This document shows, in pieces, positions 45,701-53,056 of a DNA stretch of 64,000 nucleotides. The translations under genes and the position numbers were made by a program. Source of the stretch: Runella slithyformis DSM 19594 (GTDB lineage Bacteria > Bacteroidota > Bacteroidia > Cytophagales > Spirosomataceae); NCBI RefSeq assembly GCF_000218895.1, contig NC_015703.1:5903001-5967000 (forward strand), read 5' to 3'. Each line of letters begins with the position of its first letter. The stretch's first letter is position 1. The notes beneath the pieces were generated by a model. It worked only from the letters and a program-made list of their open reading frames with translations, was not told the DNA's origin and made no database searches.

Positions 45701-45966
45701 GGAATCCCGTCGTTGTCATCATCCAGGTCAGTGGCATTGGCTATGCCATCGCCGTCGCTGTCAACGGTGGTTTGGGCGTAGGTGGTCGTATTAAGCGATA
45801 ATGTCAGCAGCAACAACAAGCTGCCAAAGAGCAACATTGGCCGGGCCGACAACCCTGTCGGGCTACCCCGCGAATAGCCACGGTCTCCGTAAAAGGGGCG
45901 TGCCAACCTAAAGCCCGTATTTTCTAACCGTACGCACCGGCGGAGGTAACGGAGTAATTTCCCCAT
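36712..45966 (-). CDS. Giant surface protein: TSP3 repeats, Ig/cadherin-like domains, dockerin-like end
   Basis: 3084 aa if started at ATG 45964-45966; the frame is open to a GTG at 46227 (3171 aa). A signal peptide (LLFGSLLLLLTLSL, then TYAQ) begins only about 43 residues in, an unusually long n-region. From 45.78 to about 42.3 kb come thrombospondin type 3 calcium-binding repeats (such as DSDGDGIANATDLDDDNDG) alternating with beta-rich modules, some duplicated. Then Ig-like modules (42.3-40.25 kb) and cadherin-like/Big_9 domains (40.25-37.55 kb, KPIATDDIAVTPSGKPV...NVLTNDKDPEGG). The C-terminal 275 residues include VDWVFVELRSG and YYVVVKHRNHLGVM and two dockerin-like motifs (GDINMNGEV). Probably a long calcium-stiffened surface adhesin exported by T9SS (inference). 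Confidence 0.9.
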   Translation of the reverse strand: MGKLLRYLRRCVRLENTGFRLARPFYGDRGYSRGSPTGLSARPMLLFGSLLLLLTLSLNTTTYAQTTVDSDGDGIANATDLDDDNDGIPDTVEDNVNCASLYNWVNWSNITATSATGTLSYNGKSVTVTVSKPNGGLYSTSAMDAASTFPLTYRVPRYAQALAVSTAGLITVNFSAPIDIPLWAFSSLGSGLPTISVSVVTSPAYAVEWNGQATVFNSTTQLTGTEGYGILSFPTSSSLSLNYAIDENRCTISFGVKDAVTCSTPADTDGDGLINSLDLDSDGDGCPDALESGGAFAPANLVNSTMAGGNSGAGYTGTSNTPVTQNLGNNVSNSAATLGVPTIAGVGQTIGLSLAPAINGCTDSDNDGVLDTDDLDDDNDGILDAVECPPTNFVTNGDFPTDLTGWTTNSGAAGAWTPTNGYVQASGLNVNNVYLSQTITGLNSATATKQLDLFLDVATLDGNGTGSTSRVEVWVNGEQYAAFNNLSTAVMTATAFSGASISNFSSGSTNGTFVRNVKISIPWLVNTTSATLDIRYFSSGSNSDVFRLDNIYIARTEQCDIDGDGIANALDLDSDADGCPDAIEGGAAFITANLVSSTMAGGSTNVTKNLGTTVGSTTATLGVPTIAGTGQAIGVSQASSVNGCKDSDNDGVLDTDDLDEDNDGILDTVECPPTNSVTNGDFPTDLTGWTTNSGPAGAWTVTGGYVQATGLNVNNVYIRQTVSGLNLTNATGMLDLFLDVATLDAAGGSGRTSRVEVWVNGEQYATFDNPPTATQMTAVALAGASINNFSSVSTNGTFARNVNISIPWVGKPSSATLEFRYYSSGSGSDIFRLDNIYIAQTGQCDLDGDGIANTLDLDSDGDGCSDAIEGGANFTLTDLVSSTMAGGSTNVTKNLGTSVGSTSLTMGVPTIAGTGQAIGTSQNTGQKDLLCDVIDSDGDGLVDLYDLDDDNDGIVDALESASCYYTASEWNTQVKPASVIISSPMATALSNFAALDDNNATTGAVQFVTGPAQAQAGATLFNLDFGNPVQLDALYLKKTSATQVFGGTVMLQGSVNGTAWVNLLSTAVNPADATNVTGNGAVSLTNSNKLTVNLNAGAYRYYRIQGVGTANLLGGIISEFYYDVNTTAYLASYFPKTGCTGSDLDNDGIANYLDLDSDGDGCPDAIEGGAAFTTANITAAGALTGTISSAAATSGIPTQAGTGQTIGTSQNAAAQDAACPVCLATTAPSLSATTKANACPSPTVDLSSITAGTPPSGTTLTWHSGTPATTANKLSSVTALAAGTYYAAFFDAANNCYGATTTVTATVTVCCANPSVGGTASYAGGTLCSASNAGTVTLTGQTGTVVKWQTSTNGGSTWTDIAGTFGKATYNFVNAANGQQYRAVLNNGGACSDAFSTPAIISTSSTVCSSATCDKIAGTVTYSITPATTGSNYSHVIIMTDASGVIQFASASGSNSLSNVTAGNYLVYLVSYDNTQLPLPVLSVGTTLSAVGGACVAYSPQLPIKVCPPTTLNCANSTLTGAFSAGTPSAGTLTLTLADVQAGAYSFLVSGGGFTTTPAPFIATLTTGQTSVSIPVQYDGSGTSGPRTVTVSSPQITNSCQLTATVGPGTPCTPITPGVAAGTAASIQTGQTASFTLSGFAPSTAAVTWTIVPSAGVSKPTGTGPSTGTVTFAVAGSYSIIYNITNSSVPAGCTESSNAFATTVLQVVAPPINCTTPSPGIASVVPSTAAVPVNGTATVQLQGGTPNTLIQWMVIPSTGVSPAAGTGNTTGTLTFTAAGLYQVVFSIYNEGDGTCRPVQNSASALIAVGLNPCFPPTPITVIPSTTKSVSGQSVTFTANGGIPGVMTWAITPAAGVTPATGTGSVATVVFSAPGDYNITFTSTNTSSPAGCTAPSTISSSVLHTVINQKPIATDDIAVTPSGKPVSGNVLTNDKDPEGGPLTVSTTPTTPPTKGTVVLNPDGSYTYTPTPGATGTDKFCYRVCDTGGQCDTACVTVNILPSVTPDPNVNDKPIANDDNTQTYQGAPVTVTVKANDLDPDGNATLGTPSAVTPPSNGSVVYNADGTVTYTPTAGFTGKDSFTYRICDTGTPQLCDTATVSVEVLPTPPAGNKPPVAVDDANLTPKNTTVAGTVAANDSDPDAGQTLSYSPIGSVAGLTLNANGTYSYTPTTNFVGTISQKYRVCDNGTPSLCDTATLVIAVTDPIVTNPPVVVVPPIVTEPGKPVTVCGDINDPETGDTHTVTVCGAPAKGSIGTPTVNNTTNKVCMTFTPTAGQTGTDQVCLIVCDQTGKCDTVNVPIIITPVITPSVTPKPPVVVVTPIVTPQDSTTKTCMPILDQNGTSTTNTFTICGAPKNGTASPVTSTGGQLCITYKPNAGFTGRDSLCVIVCDANNLCDTINVPINVYPKVVPGTQQPPVVVLPPIVTEPGTPITICGPVNDPNVSDTHTVTLCNTPSKGTVSGLSVNNTTHQLCMTYTPKSGQTGNDKVCTTVCDQTGKCTTVEVPVTIVPGNEKPIATDDIAVTPSGKPVSGNVLTNDKDPEGGPLTVSTTPTTPPTKGTVVLNPDGSYTYTPTPGATGTDKFCYRVCDTGGQCDTACVTVNILPSVTPDPNVNDKPIANDDNTQTYQGAPVTVTVKANDLDPDGNATLGTPSAVTPPSNGSVVYNADGTVTYTPTAGFTGKDSFTYRICDTGTPQLCDTATVSVEVLPTPPAGNKPPVAVDDANLTPKNTTVAGTVAANDSDPDAGQTLSYSPIGSVAGLTLNANGTYSYTPTTGFVGTISQKYRVCDNGTPSLCDTATLVIAVTDPIIEKVCLLPQAYLQGALFGVLLPDVLMRDDLRTKGLIPVTSPYPGMGMSGITNANTTTLAVVGPTSPSGQNAIVDWVFVELRSGADSTLVVDSRSALIQRDGDIVDVDGVSSVKFSQANAGTYYVVVKHRNHLGVMSRKTALSGTCSVIDFRKAATPTFTFSSAAINQSQVVVEQGRALWAGNALYTNTLDGKHEVIYQGTDNDVNVIYQQVINSVNNIFVSPSYKLKGYFNGDINMNGEVIFQGTTNDVEFIYQNVIKNHPGNTLVQPFFKIKEQIP
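37546..38435. repeat. 890-bp direct repeat, copy A (inside the giant gene)
   Basis: This segment and 39355-40244 match with only about ten mismatches (constant offset of 1809 bases). It encodes three cadherin-like/Big_9 domains. The mismatches cluster near 37650, 37855 and 38370-38400. Confidence 0.95.
39355..40244. repeat. 890-bp direct repeat, copy B (inside the giant gene)
   Basis: Partner of 37546-38435. The roughly 920 bases between the copies encode related but diverged Big_9-like domains, so the pair is either a recent duplication or kept alike by gene conversion. Confidence 0.95.
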
Positions 45967-46289
45967 GATGAGCCATTCATCGTTCGGAGGTGTGTCCGGA
46001 CCGGTCAACGATCTGACCGGCTGTAACAGTAAACGGCAAGCAAATTCTCCCCACCGAAGCAACGCTCGCCACGAGCCTGTCAATAAGCGACAAACATTAC
46101 CCATGTTCAGTATGGATATGAGATTAAATAATAAACGTTTATCCATGATTCGGAAAATTAAACTGTGTTCCATGACTCTCTGTACGACGACGTTAGCTTG
46201 GACTCCCTTTTTCAATTTATAGTACACGCCGACTCTCGGTCAGCACTCATGATTCTTCTTTATCCCGCTCCGTAGCGATAGCTCAATCT

Positions 46290-46324
46290 GAAGGGGGCGA
46301 TCTCTCGCGGACCAAGCCCCCTTC
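46290..46324. terminator. Inverted repeat between the two giant genes
   Basis: GAAGGGGGC (46290-46298) and GCCCCCTTC (46316-46324) form a perfect 9-bp GC-rich stem around a 17-base loop. On the minus strand no U-tract follows, so it may weaken rather than end transcription, or protect the upstream transcript from decay. Confidence 0.5.
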
Positions 46325-46350
46325 ATGAGCTTCACGGGTTTTACATTTCC

Positions 46351-49300
46351 CTAATTCTTACCAATCCCTCCCGGCTTTACCTCACAATCCACCGAGCAGG
46401 CGGACGAACTTGTCGTCGTGGTAAACGCGACCGAATTGGCATCGACACAACTGCCGCTGTTGTTGACCACCGCCCGGAACTGCTGGTTATTCTGTGCATT
46501 CGTAAAGCTGTACTGGGTCAACCCCGCAGTGCCGGCAATGTCGGTCCACAAAACCCCACCGTTGGTTGAGGTCTGCCACTTCACCACCGTCCCCGTTTGG
46601 CCGGTCAGGGACAATACGCCCTGATTGCTCGTCGAGCAGAGCGGCAGTGTCCCCACCAGCGTGATCGTACCGCCTACGCTTGGATTGGGGCAACAGTTGG
46701 TTACCGTGGCCGTCACCGCACTGCTTGCCGCGCTGTAACAACCGCCTGTTGATTTACGGTACAGGTAATAGGTTCCCGCTGCCACCGCATTCGGATTAGC
46801 GACCAACGTAGCGGCCGTTGGGTTGCTCGCTGCGGTATGCCATTCATAGGTTATTCCGGAAAGGGCACCCGGTTGCAGACTCGTTAAGTCTACAACCGCG
46901 AGCGGACACACATTGCTCTTAATGTTAGCCGTAGGAAACGGTGTACTCGGCGTGGCATTGATCGTAATCGTCGTCGTAGCCGCTGCGGAAGTACATCCGG
47001 CCAGAGTTTGTGTCACACTCACCGTGTAAGTACCTGATGAAGTGCCGGTTAATGTATTACTTGCCGTGGTACCCGATACCGTACCTGCTGCTGAACCTAA
47101 CGTTGCGCCTACCGGTGTAACCGTCCAGGTATAGGTGGCTCCTGCTGTGCCGGTGGCACTCAGGGCTACGCTTGTGCCTATACATACACTCGACGGTACG
47201 CCTGTCAAACCGGTTGGGGCTGACGGTGGCGTTGGGTCGGTTAAAGTAGCACTCACGGCGTTGCTGCCTATTGGACAAGCCGTACTGCTTACTTTAATAT
47301 TGGTATAGCTTCCGGCAGTTAAGCCGGTGATCGTGATACAGCCACTCGCATCGGCTGTTTGATTCGTTAAGGCCGTGGCCGGGGTGCCGTTTTTATCGTA
47401 ATTGATCGTATACCCCGTGCCATTGGCGGGTAAGCCGCAGATTCTGATACTGCCCGTGGCCGTACCGCAGGAGGTTGGATTGACGTTGTTGCCGGCGGTA
47501 TTGGTAATCGTGGGACAACAGGTCTCTATCGTTGCCGTTACACTGCCGGTGGCACTGTAACAGTCATTGGTCGCATTATAAAAGGCTGCATAATATGTAC
47601 CTGCCGAAAGGCCTGTGATACTCGAAAGTTTATTTGCCGTTGTGGCAGGAGTGCCCGTATGCCAGGTCAACACTGAACCCCCGGGGATGTTGTTGGCTGT
47701 AACGGCACTCAAATCTACAGTAGTGGCCGGGCACAGATTCTTCACCGTGGTCGGCGACAGGGCAGGAACCACCGTTGGGCAGGGCGATACCGGAGCCTGC
47801 GGACACCGGGCACCATCGTTCTGGGTAGAAGTTGGCCCTGTACCCACCAGTGTAGCCGTCAGACTATTTGAATGAGGCGAAGCAATTTTGAAAATCCGTC
47901 CCGTGCTGTTTTCCTGGGCATACATAGCCCCTGTATTATCCATGTAGATGGCCCCAAACTGCGGGTTTGTAATCGTTTGGATGCCTGCTCCTGATACGGT
48001 ACCCACCGGCGTAACCCCTCCCGTAGCCGGGTTGATTCGGTTCAACTGGAACGTAGCTGACAGGGTGTAGAGGTTGCCATCAATCGGGCTAAAGGCCCAG
48101 TCGGCAATGTTCATCGTCTGGGTCGTCAGGTTCGGCGATAACAACGTCAGGTACGTTGGGGAAGTCGGGTTAACATCGACCCGGTAAATCGTCGTCGTAT
48201 TTTGTGCGTACAGATATAGTACGCCTGTTGAACTTACATCCCCTACATTGAAAACAATGTTTCCGGGTAGACCTGAGATGGATACCGGCTGGGTCGAGAA
48301 GTCGGAGCCAATACGTACCACCTGGTTTGTATTCAAGCGATACCCCCAGATAAAATTATCGGTTTGGTTATAGCCCAGCGCGTTCAGTTCGCGGTTAGTC
48401 GTACCAGATACAAGGGTGGTTGTAATCAGTGTAGTAGCAGCTGTTGACAGGTTAACCGAATACGCATTTGTAACCGTTGGATTCTGGAACAGGTACGCGG
48501 TTTCAGCCGTACAACTGAATGGCGGCTGTACGATACAGGCAAAGTCCTGAGCCGTTGCGTTTTGGCTGGTGCCGATGGTTTGACCCGTTCCGGCTATGGT
48601 TGGCACACCCAGGGTTGTCGTTGTCGTACCGACCGTAGTACCCAGGTTGCGGGATTCGTTGGTAGAACCACCGGCCAGGGTACTGCTTACCAGATTGGCC
48701 GTGGTAAAATTGGCTCCGCCTTCTACAGCATCGGGGCAACCGTCGCCGTCAGAATCCAGGTCAAGGCTATTTGTGATACCATCGCCGTCGGTATCACACA
48801 CTATGGGCGAGAGGCCCGTGAAGGTCCAAGTCGCTGTTCTGCCCGCATAGGGTGCCCCGACGTAGGTATTATCGTTCAGGTAACTGCCCGCAAACGTCTG
48901 ATGCACCCATGGGCCGACAAAACTAAACCCACCCGTGCCCGAGACTGCATCGTTGTCAATGATTGTGTATGTTGTACCATCGGTGATCAGTACGGCATCC
49001 GCAAAGACAAACGTACCGGTGGCATTCGTCGCATCGAGGGTGACCGTAATCGTACCGTTAGGTGCAGGTTGTACACCGTTAGCCAGCAGTTTCCATCCCA
49101 CGCTATTAAAGGTCAAATCGGTGTAAGGCGTTGTTTTCTGGTTAATGATCGTACTCGTAAGGCCGCTGCCGGTTACGGTAAAAGGCACGCTCGTTCCGGC
49201 GTTGACATCGGTGCGATTAAACGTATAGACAGAGTAAGATCTACACTCGGCCGTATCCAAAATCCCGTCGTTATCGTCGTCCAGATCATCGGTATCCGGG

Positions 49301-52300
49301 ATGGCATCGCCATCGGTATCTGTACAGCCGTTGACGGCCGACATCTGGCTGATGCCGATACTCTGCCCCGTCCCGGCGATGATCGGCACCCCTAACGTCG
49401 CCGTCGCCGAGGATACATTCGTACCTAGGTTCCGGGTCACGTTCGTCGAGCCGCCGGCCATGGTACTGTTCACCAGGTTGGCGGTAGTAAAGAGCGCTCC
49501 CCCTTCAATGGCATCCGGGCAACCATCGGCATCAGAATCCAGGTCGAGACTGTTCGGTATACCATCGCCATCTGTATCGGCAGGTGTTAAACAGGTAGGT
49601 ACATCCTTGATACCGAAGTTGAAATCGGTTCGGTTTTCGTTTTGCAGGAAGTTAAGCGTAAGCGTCGACGTTGCCGGAAAGCTCACAATACCATAGCCTT
49701 CCATACCGGTCAGTTGTGTCGTCGAGTTGTAGGCCGTGGCCTGTCCGTTCCATTCCACCGTATAAGCGGGCGATAGATTAACCGTTACGGGCGTATTAAT
49801 AACGTTAGCCCCCAACGATGCAAACGCAAACAGCGGCACATTGAGCGGTGCACTGAAACTCACCGTAATGGGCCCGGCGGTGCTGTTACCCAGTGCCGGC
49901 CCCGACGTCGGAATGCCATATTGGGTGGGGAAGTTAGCTACTCCAAATATAGACCCATTGTTGGTTAGCCCACCGTTGGGTTTGCTGACCGTCACCGTAA
50001 CGGATTGTCCGTTATACCGCAGCGTACCCGTCGCCGAGGTCGAGGTTATACTCGTCCAGCTAACCCAGTTATACAGGCTCGTACAGTTGGGGTAATTTTC
50101 TGCCGTATCCAAAATACCGTCATTATCATCATCTAAATCAGTGGCATCCGGTACGCCATCTCCGTCGGAGTCGGGGCAGGCAGCATCCTGTTGGGCTATG
50201 TTCTGGCTCGTTCCTATCGTTTGCCCACAGGCACCGGCAAGGGTCGGTATACCGGTACCGGTACTGACGGCTCCGGTCAAACGTCCATTGGCATCTGTAT
50301 TGGTTTTGGTGAAGGCAGCACCGCCTTCAATGGCATCGAAACAGCCGTCACCGTCGCTATCCAAATCACAGGTATTGGGGATACCGTCACTATCCGTATC
50401 CAGAGCTCTGAGCGTTCCAAACACCGTGTAAGCACCATTGGCCCCCTCGGCATAGCCTAAGGCATTCTGGCTTTCGCGGATATCCAGCGCGAAGTCCGTC
50501 AGGCTCCTGTACGATACAAGGGTGTACGGAACTGCCGTTACGCGGTAAATTCGGTTATTGGTATCGAAGAAATCATAGGTATTGGCCGTGGTATTAGTTG
50601 AGACCGGTATGGTCGTAAACGGCTTGTTGGCGATCAGGTCAGCGAGGCCGGCATAACCCAACATAAAGGTCGGAGCCACTGCGTAGATAGCCGTACCCTG
50701 TACGAAGAAGCCGGTAAAACCACCGTAATTACCGGCCGTACTAACGTTAGAAGCCTGTACGTTATTGACCAGGTCGGTGTAGTTCTTATATTCAATCAGT
50801 GTAGTTCCGGAGACAATGCGGTACAGGCTTCCATTGTAGCTGAACCAGCCAATATCTGAATTAACGGGCCAAGTAGAATTTACGGTTGACGCCTGGGTAT
50901 CCGTAAGCAGGTTCGCAACAGCTGAGTAGGAGATTAAACGCGAGACGTTACTGACCATGCCTCCTCGGAGAACGGCCCCCGGCATACCCTGCGAGTTGAT
51001 GACTCCATCGAGCCGACCGTCGCAGTTGGCATCAAGACCATTGTTTTCGGCAACGTCGGTAATGCCGTCGTTGTCGCTGTCCAGGTCGAGGGAATTAGAG
51101 ATGCCATCGCCGTCGCAATCGCCGGTTCCTTCCACAGTATCCGGTACGCCGTCGTTGTCATCGTCGAGGTCAATATCATCCGGAATGCCATCGCCGTCGG
51201 TGTCGATACACGCCCGAACACCGGCGTCCTGGCTGTAGCCTTTATCCTGCCCGGTACCGGCAATGGTAGGTACGCCCAACGTAGACGGGGTATTGCCGAC
51301 CGTGTTGCCCAGATTTCGGGTCACCGGCGTTGTGCTCGTGCCCGTATAGGCCGTCCCGCTATTACCGCCTGCCAGGGTACTGTTTACCAAATTAGCGGAA
51401 GCCAACTTCGCTCCGCCTTCGGTTGCATCGGGGCAACCGTCGCCATCGGAATCCAGGTCGAGGCGGTTAGGAATACCGTCTCCGTCCAAATCATTGTTAC
51501 AGGTAACCGGAGTTACATACACATCATCCAGTCCGAAATCGTTACCTGTAGCTGCGGTTGAGAGGTTATAGGCTTCGAGACGGTACGTACCGGGCGTCAG
51601 CAAAACGGTACCTTCAGCCTGTTGCCAGGCACCACCTTCGGGCAAATTACCCGTGGTGGCAGTGCTGACCGCTGCACCGGTCGCAGCATTGACAATTCGA
51701 AAGCCCAGATTAGGCAGGGCAATATTGGAGCCACTTTTAACGGCATTGATGACCCAGCCCCCGTACTTGTAGCTGGCCGCCGTGGTCACCGTAAAAAAAC
51801 CTGTATAGAAAATACCGACCTGCGTTGAGCCATTGGCGAACAGGTAGGCATCAGTCGTTGTACCCGTAGTATGTCCATTGAACTGACGGAAGAAAGCATT
51901 AGCGCTGTTGGCTGACAGTGAACCCGACAGTATCTGATAATCACCGGCCGTGTTACTTGGGCAACTGTATGAATAGTTTGAAACCGGAGCAGTCGACGGC
52001 CGACAGGCCGTGGTGTTGCCGAATGTACCCTGAAACTCGTCTGCTATGATAGACGCTGTACAATCTTCGTAGATATCCAGAATACCGTCGTTATCATCGT
52101 CAAGGTCAGTGGCATCGGGTACATTATCACCGTCAAAGTCGGCGGGCAGGGAAGAAAGGCCAATGGCTAAAGCGGTGATACCGGATTGCATCGTACCGGA
52201 TAACGTACTGTTTTCGGCCAGGCCGGTAGCCCCTGAGGTACCCAAGCTGATCCACTTGGTACCATCCCAGCCCACAAGCCGCAGTTCGGAGGCTGAAGCC

Positions 52301-52887
52301 GCAAAACCGGTCATCGCCGGAATACTCACCGTGACGGTCAGACCGGCAGCGTTATTGCTCACGTCCTGCCAATCCCACATCCCTGCCGGGCTTACCGCCG
52401 TGATGCCCGAACCCAATGCTGTAATGGCGTGTGTGCCCGCATTGGGGGCTGTCGGGTCGACAGTAGTGGAAGGGTTGCCGGCGATCCAGGCCACTCCGAT
52501 TACCGAAGAGGCTGTCCGGGTACCGCTTACGCTCAGTGCACGATAGTCCGTGCCCGAGCCTACCGGAAAAGTAAATGATTGATTAGCCGCTGTGGCATAG
52601 TGCTTTACATAACCGTTGATATTGGCGGCATCGCCTGCACCCGTGTACGAAGCCGTACCGTAGGCCGAGAAATAGCCCGGTGTAGCGGCCCGATCGGTAG
52701 CCCAGGTCTGTCCGCCCGGCGTAGCCAGGTCAACCACGCCGTAGTTGACCGCTTCCGCTCCCGAAAATACATAATTTCCCGTTTGTGCATAGACTTCAGG
52801 CCGTGTCGACATTCCTGCCAACACCAGCATAAAAGACCACATCACCCAATGCCTGCGTAGAGTTGTGAGGGTATAGTTTATGTTCAT
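46351..52887 (-). CDS. Giant surface protein with TSP3 repeats and beta-propeller-like segment
   Basis: 2178 aa with a signal peptide (about 1-35, ending VYAQ). An N-terminal region (GNYVFSGAEAVNYGVVDLA) is followed from about 52.15 to 48.5 kb by thrombospondin type 3 repeat pairs (DFDGDNVPDATDLDDDNDG and others) separated by beta-rich modules, several shared with the other giant protein (for example SATGTLRYNGQSVTVTVSKP). About 48.5-47.8 kb encodes a propeller-like stretch (IYRVDVNPTSPTYLTL, FSPIDGNLYTLSATFQLNRI), perhaps DUF6923. Ig-like modules finish it. It stops at CEVKPGGIGKN, part way through a module that continues in the other giant protein, and lacks any recognisable sorting domain. 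Probably a calcium-binding surface protein. Confidence 0.9.
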   Translation of the reverse strand: MNINYTLTTLRRHWVMWSFMLVLAGMSTRPEVYAQTGNYVFSGAEAVNYGVVDLATPGGQTWATDRAATPGYFSAYGTASYTGAGDAANINGYVKHYATAANQSFTFPVGSGTDYRALSVSGTRTASSVIGVAWIAGNPSTTVDPTAPNAGTHAITALGSGITAVSPAGMWDWQDVSNNAAGLTVTVSIPAMTGFAASASELRLVGWDGTKWISLGTSGATGLAENSTLSGTMQSGITALAIGLSSLPADFDGDNVPDATDLDDDNDGILDIYEDCTASIIADEFQGTFGNTTACRPSTAPVSNYSYSCPSNTAGDYQILSGSLSANSANAFFRQFNGHTTGTTTDAYLFANGSTQVGIFYTGFFTVTTAASYKYGGWVINAVKSGSNIALPNLGFRIVNAATGAAVSTATTGNLPEGGAWQQAEGTVLLTPGTYRLEAYNLSTAATGNDFGLDDVYVTPVTCNNDLDGDGIPNRLDLDSDGDGCPDATEGGAKLASANLVNSTLAGGNSGTAYTGTSTTPVTRNLGNTVGNTPSTLGVPTIAGTGQDKGYSQDAGVRACIDTDGDGIPDDIDLDDDNDGVPDTVEGTGDCDGDGISNSLDLDSDNDGITDVAENNGLDANCDGRLDGVINSQGMPGAVLRGGMVSNVSRLISYSAVANLLTDTQASTVNSTWPVNSDIGWFSYNGSLYRIVSGTTLIEYKNYTDLVNNVQASNVSTAGNYGGFTGFFVQGTAIYAVAPTFMLGYAGLADLIANKPFTTIPVSTNTTANTYDFFDTNNRIYRVTAVPYTLVSYRSLTDFALDIRESQNALGYAEGANGAYTVFGTLRALDTDSDGIPNTCDLDSDGDGCFDAIEGGAAFTKTNTDANGRLTGAVSTGTGIPTLAGACGQTIGTSQNIAQQDAACPDSDGDGVPDATDLDDDNDGILDTAENYPNCTSLYNWVSWTSITSTSATGTLRYNGQSVTVTVSKPNGGLTNNGSIFGVANFPTQYGIPTSGPALGNSTAGPITVSFSAPLNVPLFAFASLGANVINTPVTVNLSPAYTVEWNGQATAYNSTTQLTGMEGYGIVSFPATSTLTLNFLQNENRTDFNFGIKDVPTCLTPADTDGDGIPNSLDLDSDADGCPDAIEGGALFTTANLVNSTMAGGSTNVTRNLGTNVSSATATLGVPIIAGTGQSIGISQMSAVNGCTDTDGDAIPDTDDLDDDNDGILDTAECRSYSVYTFNRTDVNAGTSVPFTVTGSGLTSTIINQKTTPYTDLTFNSVGWKLLANGVQPAPNGTITVTLDATNATGTFVFADAVLITDGTTYTIIDNDAVSGTGGFSFVGPWVHQTFAGSYLNDNTYVGAPYAGRTATWTFTGLSPIVCDTDGDGITNSLDLDSDGDGCPDAVEGGANFTTANLVSSTLAGGSTNESRNLGTTVGTTTTTLGVPTIAGTGQTIGTSQNATAQDFACIVQPPFSCTAETAYLFQNPTVTNAYSVNLSTAATTLITTTLVSGTTNRELNALGYNQTDNFIWGYRLNTNQVVRIGSDFSTQPVSISGLPGNIVFNVGDVSSTGVLYLYAQNTTTIYRVDVNPTSPTYLTLLSPNLTTQTMNIADWAFSPIDGNLYTLSATFQLNRINPATGGVTPVGTVSGAGIQTITNPQFGAIYMDNTGAMYAQENSTGRIFKIASPHSNSLTATLVGTGPTSTQNDGARCPQAPVSPCPTVVPALSPTTVKNLCPATTVDLSAVTANNIPGGSVLTWHTGTPATTANKLSSITGLSAGTYYAAFYNATNDCYSATGSVTATIETCCPTITNTAGNNVNPTSCGTATGSIRICGLPANGTGYTINYDKNGTPATALTNQTADASGCITITGLTAGSYTNIKVSSTACPIGSNAVSATLTDPTPPSAPTGLTGVPSSVCIGTSVALSATGTAGATYTWTVTPVGATLGSAAGTVSGTTASNTLTGTSSGTYTVSVTQTLAGCTSAAATTTITINATPSTPFPTANIKSNVCPLAVVDLTSLQPGALSGITYEWHTAASNPTAATLVANPNAVAAGTYYLYRKSTGGCYSAASSAVTATVTNCCPNPSVGGTITLVGTLPLCSTSNQGVLSLTGQTGTVVKWQTSTNGGVLWTDIAGTAGLTQYSFTNAQNNQQFRAVVNNSGSCVDANSVAFTTTTSSSACSVDCEVKPGGIGKN

Positions 52888-52915
52888 TTTTTCTTTATTT
52901 ACAGCATAGTAATAT

Positions 52916-52930
52916 CTATCGGACCGATAG
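52916..52930. promoter_or_regulatory. Palindrome CTATCGGACCGATAG upstream of the 2178-aa gene
   Basis: Perfect 7-bp arms around a single central base, 29 bases before the start codon. It has the size and place of an operator for a dimeric regulator, or a short hairpin in the 5' leader. The rest of 52888-53056 shows no gene. Confidence 0.4.
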
Positions 52931-53056
52931 AAAAATATCTTCCGGTTTTTCGCCTTAGGAGTAAATACATGGGTTTACAACCCCCATGATACGGTTTAAA
53001 TCATGCATTCACGGGCTTCTCAACGGCCGCAGAGATGACATTCTGAACGAATGAGT

